This document shows positions 53,735 to 60,225 of a stretch of DNA of 64,000 nucleotides, piece after piece; within the stretch, counting starts at the first letter, position 1, and each line of letters begins with the position of its first letter. The notes below the pieces were generated by a model. The model searched no databases and was not told where the DNA came from. It saw only the letters and a program-made list of their open reading frames with translations. The stretch comes from JACOMY01 sp046233115 (GTDB lineage Bacteria; Pseudomonadota; Alphaproteobacteria; Kiloniellales; JACOMY01). The stretch spans positions 1,165,616 through 1,229,615 of the forward strand of contig JBJXHM010000001.1 in the NCBI GenBank assembly GCA_046233115.1. The letters run 5' to 3'. A program made the position numbers and the translations under genes.

Positions 53735-53763
53735 TTGCGCTGGGGGTGGCATCTGACTTATCT
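53735..53763 (+). promoter_or_regulatory. Candidate promoter of the cysG operon
   Basis: TTGCGC at 53735-53740 and TTATCT at 53758-53763 are separated by 17 bp. Initiation would be near 53770, about 40 nt before the riboswitch core. Moderate match only. Confidence 0.4.
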
Positions 53764-53809
53764 GCTTGGATGTCGAGCGGGGAGAAATCCGCTGCGGCAC
53801 TTCCCGAGA

Positions 53810-53868
53810 GGGACGCGGACATTTGATTGGGCAGCTTGCGACCGCGTTAACAATCGCTAAAGCGCCAC
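53810..53868 (+). ncRNA. SAM-II-type riboswitch aptamer
   Basis: The element follows the SAM-II (metA) consensus in order. The P1 stem pairs CGCGG (53814-53818) with CCGCG (53842-53846). Between them lie the ATTTGATTGGGC loop segment and CAGCTTGCG. After P1 comes TTAACAATCGCTAAAGC, where SAM-II has UUAAACAA...GCUAAA. The position, upstream of a sulfur-assimilation operon in an alphaproteobacterium, is where this class occurs. One A is missing from the usual UUAAACAA. The pseudoknot pairing was not resolved by eye. Confidence 0.75.
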
Positions 53869-53905
53869 GGAGTAACCTCCGTGGGCCCTTGGCTTATGGA
53901 GGTTA
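53865..53905 (+). promoter_or_regulatory. Mutually exclusive hairpins of the riboswitch expression platform
   Basis: CCACGGAG (53865-53872) and CTCCGTGG (53877-53884) form a perfect 8-bp hairpin with loop TAAC. Alternatively TAACCTCC (53873-53880) pairs perfectly with GGAGGTTA (53898-53905). The latter contains the ribosome-binding site GGAGG of the leader ORF at 53908. The two structures share bases 53877-53880 and cannot coexist. This is the form expected for a translational switch next to the aptamer. Confidence 0.6.
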
Positions 53906-53907
53906 TC

Positions 53908-53997
53908 ATGATTCTGCACGTCGCTGTGCACATCGCCCTTGATGCCTCCGCAAGGAGGCTCGGGCGTTGCGTTACCTTCCCCTCTTCATCGACTTAG
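53908..53997 (+). CDS. Candidate leader peptide ORF overlapping cysG start
   Basis: A 29-codon frame from ATG 53908 to TAG 53995-53997 with an ideal GGAGG 5 nt upstream. It reads through the hairpin that covers the cysG ribosome-binding site and ends 28 bp inside cysG. Its translation would melt that hairpin. The peptide has one cysteine near its end and no obvious conserved motif, so it may act purely as a translation-coupled element. Confidence 0.4.
   Translation: MILHVAVHIALDASARRLGRCVTFPSSST
53944..53959 (+). promoter_or_regulatory. Hairpin sequestering the cysG ribosome-binding site
   Basis: GCCTCC (53944-53949) and GGAGGC (53954-53959) form a perfect 6-bp stem closed by a GCAA tetraloop. 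The 3' arm is the Shine-Dalgarno sequence AAGGAGG of cysG, 8 nt before its TTG start. In the closed state cysG should be poorly translated. Confidence 0.65.
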
Positions 53998-55364
53998 CCG
54001 GCCGCCCCGTCATCGTGGTCGGTGGCGACGAGACCGCCGCCCGCAAGGTTCGTCTGCTGCTGCGCGCCGGCGCCGCCGTCCGCCTGGTCGCCACGGCACC
54101 CAATGCCGAGCTGCAGGGACTGATCCGCGATGGCAGGATCGTCGGTCAGACGCGTGCCTTCCGCCCTGATGACCTCCGCGACGCGGCGCTTGCCGTGGTG
54201 GCCGAGCCTGAGGCTGCCGCCGCGGTCCGCCGGGCGGCCGAGGGCAAGGGCATCCCCGTCAATGTCGTGGACCGTCCCGACCTCTCCACCGCCGTGATGC
54301 CCGGCATCGTCGACCGCGACCCGGTGATCGTCGCGATCGGCAGCGGCGGCGAGGCCCCGGTGCTGGTGCGTCGCCTGCGCGAGCGGATCGAGGCGCTGCT
54401 GCCCTCCGGACTCGGCCGCCTTGCCGCCTTCGCCGGCCGCTTCCGCGCTGCCGTCGCCGCCACCCGGCCGGCCGGCGAGGGCCGCCGCCGCTTCTGGGAG
54501 GGCGTGCTGGACGGCCCGATCGGCGCCAAGGTGCTGGCCGGACGCGAGGTCGAGGCGCGCGAGGAGATGCTGCGCCTGGTGAACCGCGCCGATGTCCCGG
54601 AAACCGGCCTGGTTTCGCTGGTCGGTGTCGGCCCCGGCGATCCCGACCTCCTGACCCTGAAGGCGCTCCGGGCCCTGCAGGACGCCGAGGTGGTGATCCA
54701 CGACGCCCTGATCGGCCCGACCATCCTCGACTATGTCCGCCGCGACGCCGAGCGCATCGACGTCGGCAAGCGCAAGGGCGCGCACAGCAAGACCCAGGCC
54801 GAGATCCTGGAGCTGCTGCGGATCCATGCGGAGCAGGGGCGCCGTGTGGTCCGGCTCAAGGGCGGCGATCCCTTCCTCTTCGGCCGCGGCGGCGAGGAGG
54901 TGATCTACCTGCGTGAACGCGGCATCGCCGTCGAGGTGGTGCCCGGCATCACTGCCGCCCTGGGCGCCGCCGCGAGTGCTGAAATCCCGCTGACCCATCG
55001 GGGCCTGGCCCAGGCCTGCACCTTCCTCACCGGCCACGGCGAACAGGGCGAGCCCGACCTCGATCCGGCGGTGCTGGGCGGTCGCGGCACCTTGGCGATC
55101 TACATGGGTCTCTCGGTGGCCGAGCGCCTGGCTCGGCGCATCGTCGAGGCCGGCCGCCCGGCCGAGACCCCAGTCGCGGTGGTCGAGCGAGCCACCTGGG
55201 CCGACCAGCGCACCCACTACGCCACCCTGGAAAGCCTCGGGACGCTGCTGCGCCGCGAGCGGGTGGGGGGGCCGGCCCTGCTGATCGTTGGCGAGGTGGT
55301 GCGTCTCGGCCTCGGCGCTGCGGCCGAGCAGCAGCCGCCATTGGCCCACGCCGTCTCCTACTAG
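53967..55364 (+). CDS. cysG: Siroheme synthase, trifunctional (CysG)
   Basis: A 465-residue fusion enzyme that makes siroheme for the downstream sulfite reductase. Residues 1-200 form the dehydrogenase/ferrochelatase half (YLPLFIDLAGRPVIVVGGDETAARK, with the NVVDR aspartate). Residues about 215-455 form the uroporphyrinogen methyltransferase half (LVSLVGVGPGDPDLLTLKALRAL, VVRLKGGDPFLFGRGGEE, VPGITAALGAAASAEIPLTHRG). The start is TTG 53967, with AAGGAGG 8 nt upstream inside a hairpin. At the position of E. coli Ser128 this protein has Gly. Confidence 0.95.
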   Translation: MRYLPLFIDLAGRPVIVVGGDETAARKVRLLLRAGAAVRLVATAPNAELQGLIRDGRIVGQTRAFRPDDLRDAALAVVAEPEAAAAVRRAAEGKGIPVNVVDRPDLSTAVMPGIVDRDPVIVAIGSGGEAPVLVRRLRERIEALLPSGLGRLAAFAGRFRAAVAATRPAGEGRRRFWEGVLDGPIGAKVLAGREVEAREEMLRLVNRADVPETGLVSLVGVGPGDPDLLTLKALRALQDAEVVIHDALIGPTILDYVRRDAERIDVGKRKGAHSKTQAEILELLRIHAEQGRRVVRLKGGDPFLFGRGGEEVIYLRERGIAVEVVPGITAALGAAASAEIPLTHRGLAQACTFLTGHGEQGEPDLDPAVLGGRGTLAIYMGLSVAERLARRIVEAGRPAETPVAVVERATWADQRTHYATLESLGTLLRRERVGGPALLIVGEVVRLGLGAAAEQQPPLAHAVSY

Positions 55365-55374
55365 GAAAGGTTCT

Positions 55375-55680
55375 ATGAAAGCACAGGTCATGACCGCCAA
55401 CCGTCTCGATGATGGGGCCGTCGTTTATCTCGATATCCAGGGATCCTGGAGCGAGGCGCTGAGCGCGGCCTCGGTCGCCGAGGACCAGGAGGCGCGCCAG
55501 GCCCTGGAGGCTGCGGCCGAAGAGGCAGTGCGCCGCCAGCGCATCGTTGGCCCCTACCTCTTCGAGGTGGTGCTTGAAGCGGGCCGTCCGCGCCCGCTGG
55601 GACAACGTGAAATCATCCGCGCCGCCGGCCCGACCGTGGGCCTGCCCGGCGCGTCCGAAACCGTCAAGGCGGAGGACTGA
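55375..55680 (+). CDS. DUF2849 family protein
   Basis: A 101-residue protein of a family commonly found between cysG and the sulfite reductase gene in alphaproteobacteria. It contains MTANRLDDGAVVYLD, a mid section rich in Ala/Glu, and IVGPYLFEVVLEAGRPRPLGQREIIR. AGGAAAGG lies upstream of the ATG. The gene starts 10 bp after cysG and ends 5 bp before the reductase. Its biochemical role is unknown; a role in sulfite reductase function is inferred from context. Confidence 0.82.
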   Translation: MKAQVMTANRLDDGAVVYLDIQGSWSEALSAASVAEDQEARQALEAAAEEAVRRQRIVGPYLFEVVLEAGRPRPLGQREIIRAAGPTVGLPGASETVKAED

Positions 55681-55685
55681 TCGCC

Positions 55686-57344
55686 ATGTACCGTTACGAC
55701 GAGTTCGACGAGGCCTTCGTCCGCCAGCGCGTGTCGGAGTTCCGCGAGCAGGTCGCCCGCCGCCTGGCCGGCGAGCTGACCGAGGAGGAGTTCAAGCCGT
55801 TGCGGCTGATGAACGGCCTCTATCTGCAGCTTCACGCCTACATGCTGCGCGTCGCCATCCCCTACGGCACGCTCTCGGCCCGCCAGATGCACCGCCTGGC
55901 GGAGATCGCGCGCACCTACGATCGGGGCTACGGTCACTTCACCACGCGCCAGAACATCCAGTTCAACTGGCCCAAGCTGCAGGAGGTGCCGGAAATCCTG
56001 GAGGCCCTGGCCGAGGTCGAGATGCATGCCATCCAGACCAGCGGCAACTGCATCCGCAACGTCACCGCAGACCCCTATGCCGGCGTCGCGGCCGACGAGA
56101 TCGCCGATCCCAGGGTCTATGCGGAGGTGCTGCGGCAGTGGTCGACCCTGCACCCGGAATTCTCCTTCCTGCCGCGCAAGTTCAAGATCGCGATCACCGG
56201 CTCGCCGCACGACCGTGCCGCGATCAAGGTGCACGACATCGGCCTGCGCATGCTGCGCAACGAGGCCGGTCAGCCGGGCTTCGAGGTCGTGGTCGGGGGC
56301 GGGCAGGGGCGCACCCCGGTGATCGGCGAGACCGTCCGCGCCTTCCTGCCGGCCGAACACCTGATCAGCTATCTGGAAGCGATCCTGCGCGTCTATAACC
56401 TGCTGGGCCGGCGCGATAACCTCTACAAGGCGCGGATCAAGATCCTGGTGAAGCAGGTCGGCATCGCGGAGTTCAGCCGCCTGGTCGAACAGGAGTGGGC
56501 CGCGATCCGCGATGGCTGGGAGCTGGACCTGCCGGAAAGCGAGGTCGAGCGCATCGCCGCCTACTTCGCGCCGCCGAGCTACGAGACGGCGGAGCCGATC
56601 GACTTCGGCTTCGCCGCCGCCCAGCGCCAGGACCGGGCCTTCGCCCAGTGGGTCCGCTGCAACAGCTTTGCCCACCGCCAGCAGGGCTATGCCATCGCCG
56701 TCATCTCGCTGAAGCCAGAGGGCGGCATCCCCGGCGACGCCACCGCCGACCAGATGGACCGGGTGGCCGAACTGGCCGAGCGCTACAGCCTGGGCGAGAT
56801 CCGCGTCACCCACGAGCAGAACCTGGTGCTGCCGCACGTCCGCAAGGCCGATCTCCATGCCGTCTGGCAGGGGCTGGTCGAGGCCGATCTCGCGGTGCCG
56901 AACCTGGGACTGATCACCGACATGATCGCCTGCCCGGGCCTCGACTACTGCAACCTGGCCAACGCCCGCTCGATCCCGGTCGCCCAGCGCATCGGCCAGC
57001 GCTTCGCCGACCGCGACCTGGCCGAGGAGCTGGGGCCGATCACCCTCAACATCTCCGGCTGCATCAACGCCTGTGGCCACCACCACGTGGCCAACATCGG
57101 GCTCCTCGGCGTCGATAAGAAGGGCCAGGAGTTCTACCAGATCACCCTGGGCGGCCGCGCCGACGAGCAGGCCGCCATCGGCGAGATCGTAGGACCGGCC
57201 TTTTCCTACGACGATGTGGTCGACGCGGTGGAGACCATCGTCACCACCTTCCGAGGCGAACGCCGCGACGGTGAGGCCTTCCTCGACACCTATCAGCGTA
57301 TCGGTATCCAACCCTTCAAGGAGAAGCTCTATGGCACTCGTTAA
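55686..57344 (+). CDS. cysI: Sulfite reductase hemoprotein (CysI/NirA-type)
   Basis: A 552-residue siroheme/4Fe-4S enzyme reducing sulfite to sulfide. The cluster cysteines are C416 and C422 (CPGLDYC), C459 and C463 (SGCINACGHHH). The two ferredoxin-like halves and the siroheme-binding TRQNIQFNWP motif are present. Nitrite reductases share the fold; the surrounding cys/met genes favour sulfite. Its end overlaps the DUF934 gene. Confidence 0.92.
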   Translation: MYRYDEFDEAFVRQRVSEFREQVARRLAGELTEEEFKPLRLMNGLYLQLHAYMLRVAIPYGTLSARQMHRLAEIARTYDRGYGHFTTRQNIQFNWPKLQEVPEILEALAEVEMHAIQTSGNCIRNVTADPYAGVAADEIADPRVYAEVLRQWSTLHPEFSFLPRKFKIAITGSPHDRAAIKVHDIGLRMLRNEAGQPGFEVVVGGGQGRTPVIGETVRAFLPAEHLISYLEAILRVYNLLGRRDNLYKARIKILVKQVGIAEFSRLVEQEWAAIRDGWELDLPESEVERIAAYFAPPSYETAEPIDFGFAAAQRQDRAFAQWVRCNSFAHRQQGYAIAVISLKPEGGIPGDATADQMDRVAELAERYSLGEIRVTHEQNLVLPHVRKADLHAVWQGLVEADLAVPNLGLITDMIACPGLDYCNLANARSIPVAQRIGQRFADRDLAEELGPITLNISGCINACGHHHVANIGLLGVDKKGQEFYQITLGGRADEQAAIGEIVGPAFSYDDVVDAVETIVTTFRGERRDGEAFLDTYQRIGIQPFKEKLYGTR

Positions 57345-57867
57345 GCATGGCAGCGTTCATCCCGATCCCTGGGTCCGGATTGAAAGCGACAGCCTTCCCC
57401 TCGGCCGCCCGCTGCTGCTGACCTGGCAGGAGTGGCAGCGCCTGGCCGGCAGCCTCCGCCACTGGGACCAGCCGCTGGGCCTGCTGCTGAGCGGCAGCGA
57501 CTCGCTGGAGGAGGTCCGCCCCTTCCTCGATCGCTTCCAGGTGGTCGCGCTGGACTTCCCGAAGTTCACCGACGGCCGGGCCTATTCCCAGGCCCGCCTG
57601 CTGCGCAAGCGCTACGGCTATCGCGGCGAGCTGCGTGCGGTCGGCAACGTGCTGCAGGACCAGTTCCTGCAAATGCACCGCTGCGGCTTCGACTCCTACC
57701 AGGTCGCCGACGAGGCCGCGGCCGAGGCCTGGATCAAGGCCACCGCGCGCTATGCCGGCTTCTACCAGACCGCCGAGCGTGGTCGCCGGCGTGCGGCTGC
57801 CGTCGAGCTGCCTCCCTCCTACGTCTTCGCCGGCGAGCTGCCGGCGGCGGCGAGCTGGGCCTACTAA
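57331..57867 (+). CDS. DUF934 family protein
   Basis: A 178-residue protein of the DUF934 family, nearly always encoded with CysI-type reductases in alpha- and betaproteobacteria. The family core is VVALDFPKFTDGRAYSQARLLRKRYGYRGELRAVG and QDQFLQMHRCGFDSYQV. The ATG at 57331 lies inside the end of cysI (14-bp overlap). Its biochemical role is unknown; it is probably an accessory factor for sulfite reduction. Confidence 0.88.
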   Translation: MALVKHGSVHPDPWVRIESDSLPLGRPLLLTWQEWQRLAGSLRHWDQPLGLLLSGSDSLEEVRPFLDRFQVVALDFPKFTDGRAYSQARLLRKRYGYRGELRAVGNVLQDQFLQMHRCGFDSYQVADEAAAEAWIKATARYAGFYQTAERGRRRAAAVELPPSYVFAGELPAAASWAY

Positions 57868-57890
57868 CCCGGCAGAGAAGAAGACAGGAC

Positions 57891-58094
57891 ATGGGCGAGA
57901 CACGCAAAGCCTACCGCCTGCTGACCGGGCCGGATGACGCGGCCTTCTGCCAGCGGGTCTCGGACGCGCTGAAGGAGGGCTACCTCCTCTGGGGCGCCCC
58001 GGCCATCTCGCAGGGCGAGCGGGGCGTGATCGTCGCCCAGGCCCTGGTCCTGCCCGCCTACCACCCCTCCAGACAGGAAGAGCAAGAGTCATGA
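57891..58094 (+). CDS. DUF1737 family small protein
   Basis: A 67-residue protein with the DUF1737 core (YRLLTGPDDAAFCQRVSDAL, YLLWGAP). It starts at ATG 57891, preceded by AGACAGGAC, and its end overlaps the metZ start by ATGA. Location inside this operon suggests a sulfur-metabolism role, but no function is known for the family. Confidence 0.75.
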   Translation: MGETRKAYRLLTGPDDAAFCQRVSDALKEGYLLWGAPAISQGERGVIVAQALVLPAYHPSRQEEQES

Positions 58095-59341
58095 CCGACT
58101 GCGCATCCGACAGCAGACAGCCCTATCGCCGTTCCACCAGCCTGGTGCGGCAGGGCCTGATGCGCAGCGCCTTCAGCGAGACCAGCGAGGCGCTCTATCT
58201 CAACTCTGGCTTCGTCTTCGGCAGCGCGGCCGAGGCCGAGGCCGCCTTCAAGGGCGAGAACGACCGCTACATCTACTCCCGCTACGGCAATCCCACGGTC
58301 TCCGTCTTCGAGGAGCGGCTGGCGGCGCTGGAGGGGGCGGAGGCCTGCCGGGCGACCGCAACCGGCATGGCCGCGGTCTTCGCTGCGCTCGCCTGCCAGC
58401 TCAAGGTCGGCGACCGCCTGGTGGCGGCGCGGGAGCTCTTCGGTTCCTGCCTGCACATCGTCTCCAAGATCCTGCCGGCCTGGGGCATCGAGACGGTGCT
58501 GGTGCGCGGCACCGACCTCGCAGCCTGGGAGGAAGCGCTGGCCAAGCCCACCCAGGCCGTCTTCCTGGAATCCCCCTCCAATCCGATGCTGGAGGTGGTG
58601 GACATCGCCGCAGTGGCGCGGCTTGCCAAGCAGGCCGGTGCGCGGCTGGTGGTGGACAACGTCTTCGCGACGCCGCTCTACCAGAGCCCCCTGGCGCTGG
58701 GCGCCGACGTGGTGGTCTATTCGGCGACCAAGCACATCGACGGGCAGGGACGCTGTCTGGGCGGCGCGGTGCTGGCTTCCGAGGCCTTCATGCGCGACCA
58801 CTTCATCCCCTTCTACCGCCACACCGGACCCTCGATGAGCCCCTTCAACGCCTGGGTCATGGCCAAGTCGCTGGAGACCCTGGAGCTTCGGGTGGAGCGG
58901 CAGAGCCAGACCACGGCGGCGCTGGCCGACTGGCTGGCCGAGCAGCCGAGGGTGCGCCAGGTGCGCTATCCCGGACGTGCCGACCATCCCCAGCACGCGC
59001 TGGCACGGCGCCAGATGCAGGGCTTCGGCAGCCTGGTCTCCTTCGAGGTCGAGGGCGGCAAGGAGGCGGCCTTCGGGGTGCTGGACGGCTTTTCGCTGAT
59101 CGACATCTCGAACAACCTGGGCGATGCCAAGTCGCTGGCCTGCCATCCGGCGACCACGACCCACTCCAAGCTGACCCCGGAGGAGCGCCAGGCGGTGGGG
59201 ATCACCGACGGCGTGGTGCGGCTCTCGGTCGGGCTGGAGCATGCGGAGGACCTGATCGCCGATCTGGACCGGGCGCTGAATCGATCCGATGCGGTGGTGG
59301 CCATGCCGCCCAGGCGGCTCGCGGCCGCGGCGGGAGGCTAG
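58091..59341 (+). CDS. metZ: O-succinylhomoserine sulfhydrylase (MetZ-type)
   Basis: A 416-residue PLP enzyme of the Cys/Met metabolism family. The Schiff-base lysine is K214 in YSATKHIDGQGR; YSRYGNPT is the phosphate-binding region, and the C-terminal part has FSLIDISNNLGDAKSLACHPATTTH. The sequence matches MetZ, which makes homocysteine directly from O-succinylhomoserine and sulfide. This fits its place after sulfite reductase and supports SAM control of the operon. Confidence 0.9.
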   Translation: MTDCASDSRQPYRRSTSLVRQGLMRSAFSETSEALYLNSGFVFGSAAEAEAAFKGENDRYIYSRYGNPTVSVFEERLAALEGAEACRATATGMAAVFAALACQLKVGDRLVAARELFGSCLHIVSKILPAWGIETVLVRGTDLAAWEEALAKPTQAVFLESPSNPMLEVVDIAAVARLAKQAGARLVVDNVFATPLYQSPLALGADVVVYSATKHIDGQGRCLGGAVLASEAFMRDHFIPFYRHTGPSMSPFNAWVMAKSLETLELRVERQSQTTAALADWLAEQPRVRQVRYPGRADHPQHALARRQMQGFGSLVSFEVEGGKEAAFGVLDGFSLIDISNNLGDAKSLACHPATTTHSKLTPEERQAVGITDGVVRLSVGLEHAEDLIADLDRALNRSDAVVAMPPRRLAAAAGG

Positions 59342-59344
59342 CCC

Positions 59345-60076
59345 ATGCCAGCCTCCGACCTGCCGGGACCGGAGGAGCTGGACGCACAATACGGCACCCT
59401 GACGAGCCAGGAGCTCGTGACGGCGCTCTGTCGAGACGCCTACAGGGGACGTATTGCGCTGCTCACCTCCTTCGGCGCCGAGTCCGCCGTCCTCCTGGAC
59501 CTGATCGCCCGCGCCGAGCCGTCGACGCCAGTGCTCTTCCTCGATACCGGTAAGCACTTCGCCGAGACCCTGGCCTATCGTGACCTCGCCATCGGCCGCT
59601 TTCGCCTGACCGACGTGCGCCAGATCACCCCGGACCCGGAGCTCCTGGCCGCGATCGACGGCGTGGGCGACCTTTGGCAGCGCAACCCCGACGCCTGCTG
59701 CCGCTTGCGTAAGGTGGTGCCGCTGCGTGAGGCCCTGCGCTCCTTCGACGTCATCCTGACCGGCCGCAAGCGGGTGCACGGCGGCGAACGCACGGCGCTG
59801 CCGCGCTTCGAGGCCTTCGACGGCCGCATCCGGGTGAACCCGCTGGCCGACTGGAGCGAGGCGGATATCGCCGAGCGCATGGACAACGCCGGCCTGCCGC
59901 GCCACCCGCTGGTCGAGCAGGGTTACCGCTCGATTGGCTGCAGCCACTGCACCCAGCGCACCGAGACGGGTGCGGGCTCACGCTCCGGGCGCTGGTCGGG
60001 CAGCGGCAAGACCGAGTGCGGGATTCATACTCTGTCACTGAACAGCATTCATCAAGAGGTTGACATAAAAGGCTAA
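59345..60076 (+). CDS. cysH: Adenylyl-sulfate/PAPS reductase (CysH)
   Basis: A 243-residue reductase of the CysH family. It carries the 4Fe-4S signature of the APS-reductase branch, adjacent cysteines C118-C119 (DACCRLRKVVPL) and C199-x2-C202 (GCSHCTQRT), plus the catalytic C225 in ECGIH. It is the last gene of the sulfur-assimilation operon. APS is the likely substrate because of the cluster; PAPS cannot be excluded. The ATG at 59345 follows the metZ stop by 3 bp. Confidence 0.93.
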   Translation: MPASDLPGPEELDAQYGTLTSQELVTALCRDAYRGRIALLTSFGAESAVLLDLIARAEPSTPVLFLDTGKHFAETLAYRDLAIGRFRLTDVRQITPDPELLAAIDGVGDLWQRNPDACCRLRKVVPLREALRSFDVILTGRKRVHGGERTALPRFEAFDGRIRVNPLADWSEADIAERMDNAGLPRHPLVEQGYRSIGCSHCTQRTETGAGSRSGRWSGSGKTECGIHTLSLNSIHQEVDIKG

Positions 60077-60128
60077 TGTCAATGGAAAATTTGGTCCTTT
60101 CACGGGAAAATCCATTGCTATTTCGGGT

Positions 60129-60158
60129 TTGACAGCCCGCGAGACCGAAAGCTATAGC
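60129..60158 (+). promoter_or_regulatory. Candidate promoter of the RTX gene
   Basis: A perfect -35 (TTGACA, 60129-60134) and TATAGC (60153-60158) are separated by 18 bp. The start codon of the RTX gene lies 67 bp further on. Confidence 0.5.
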
Positions 60159-60225
60159 CCCCGTAAGCTGGCGGTTCCTGCCTCCGATCTGGCGGTTCCG
60201 CGAATGACAATGGGGGAGTGCTGTT

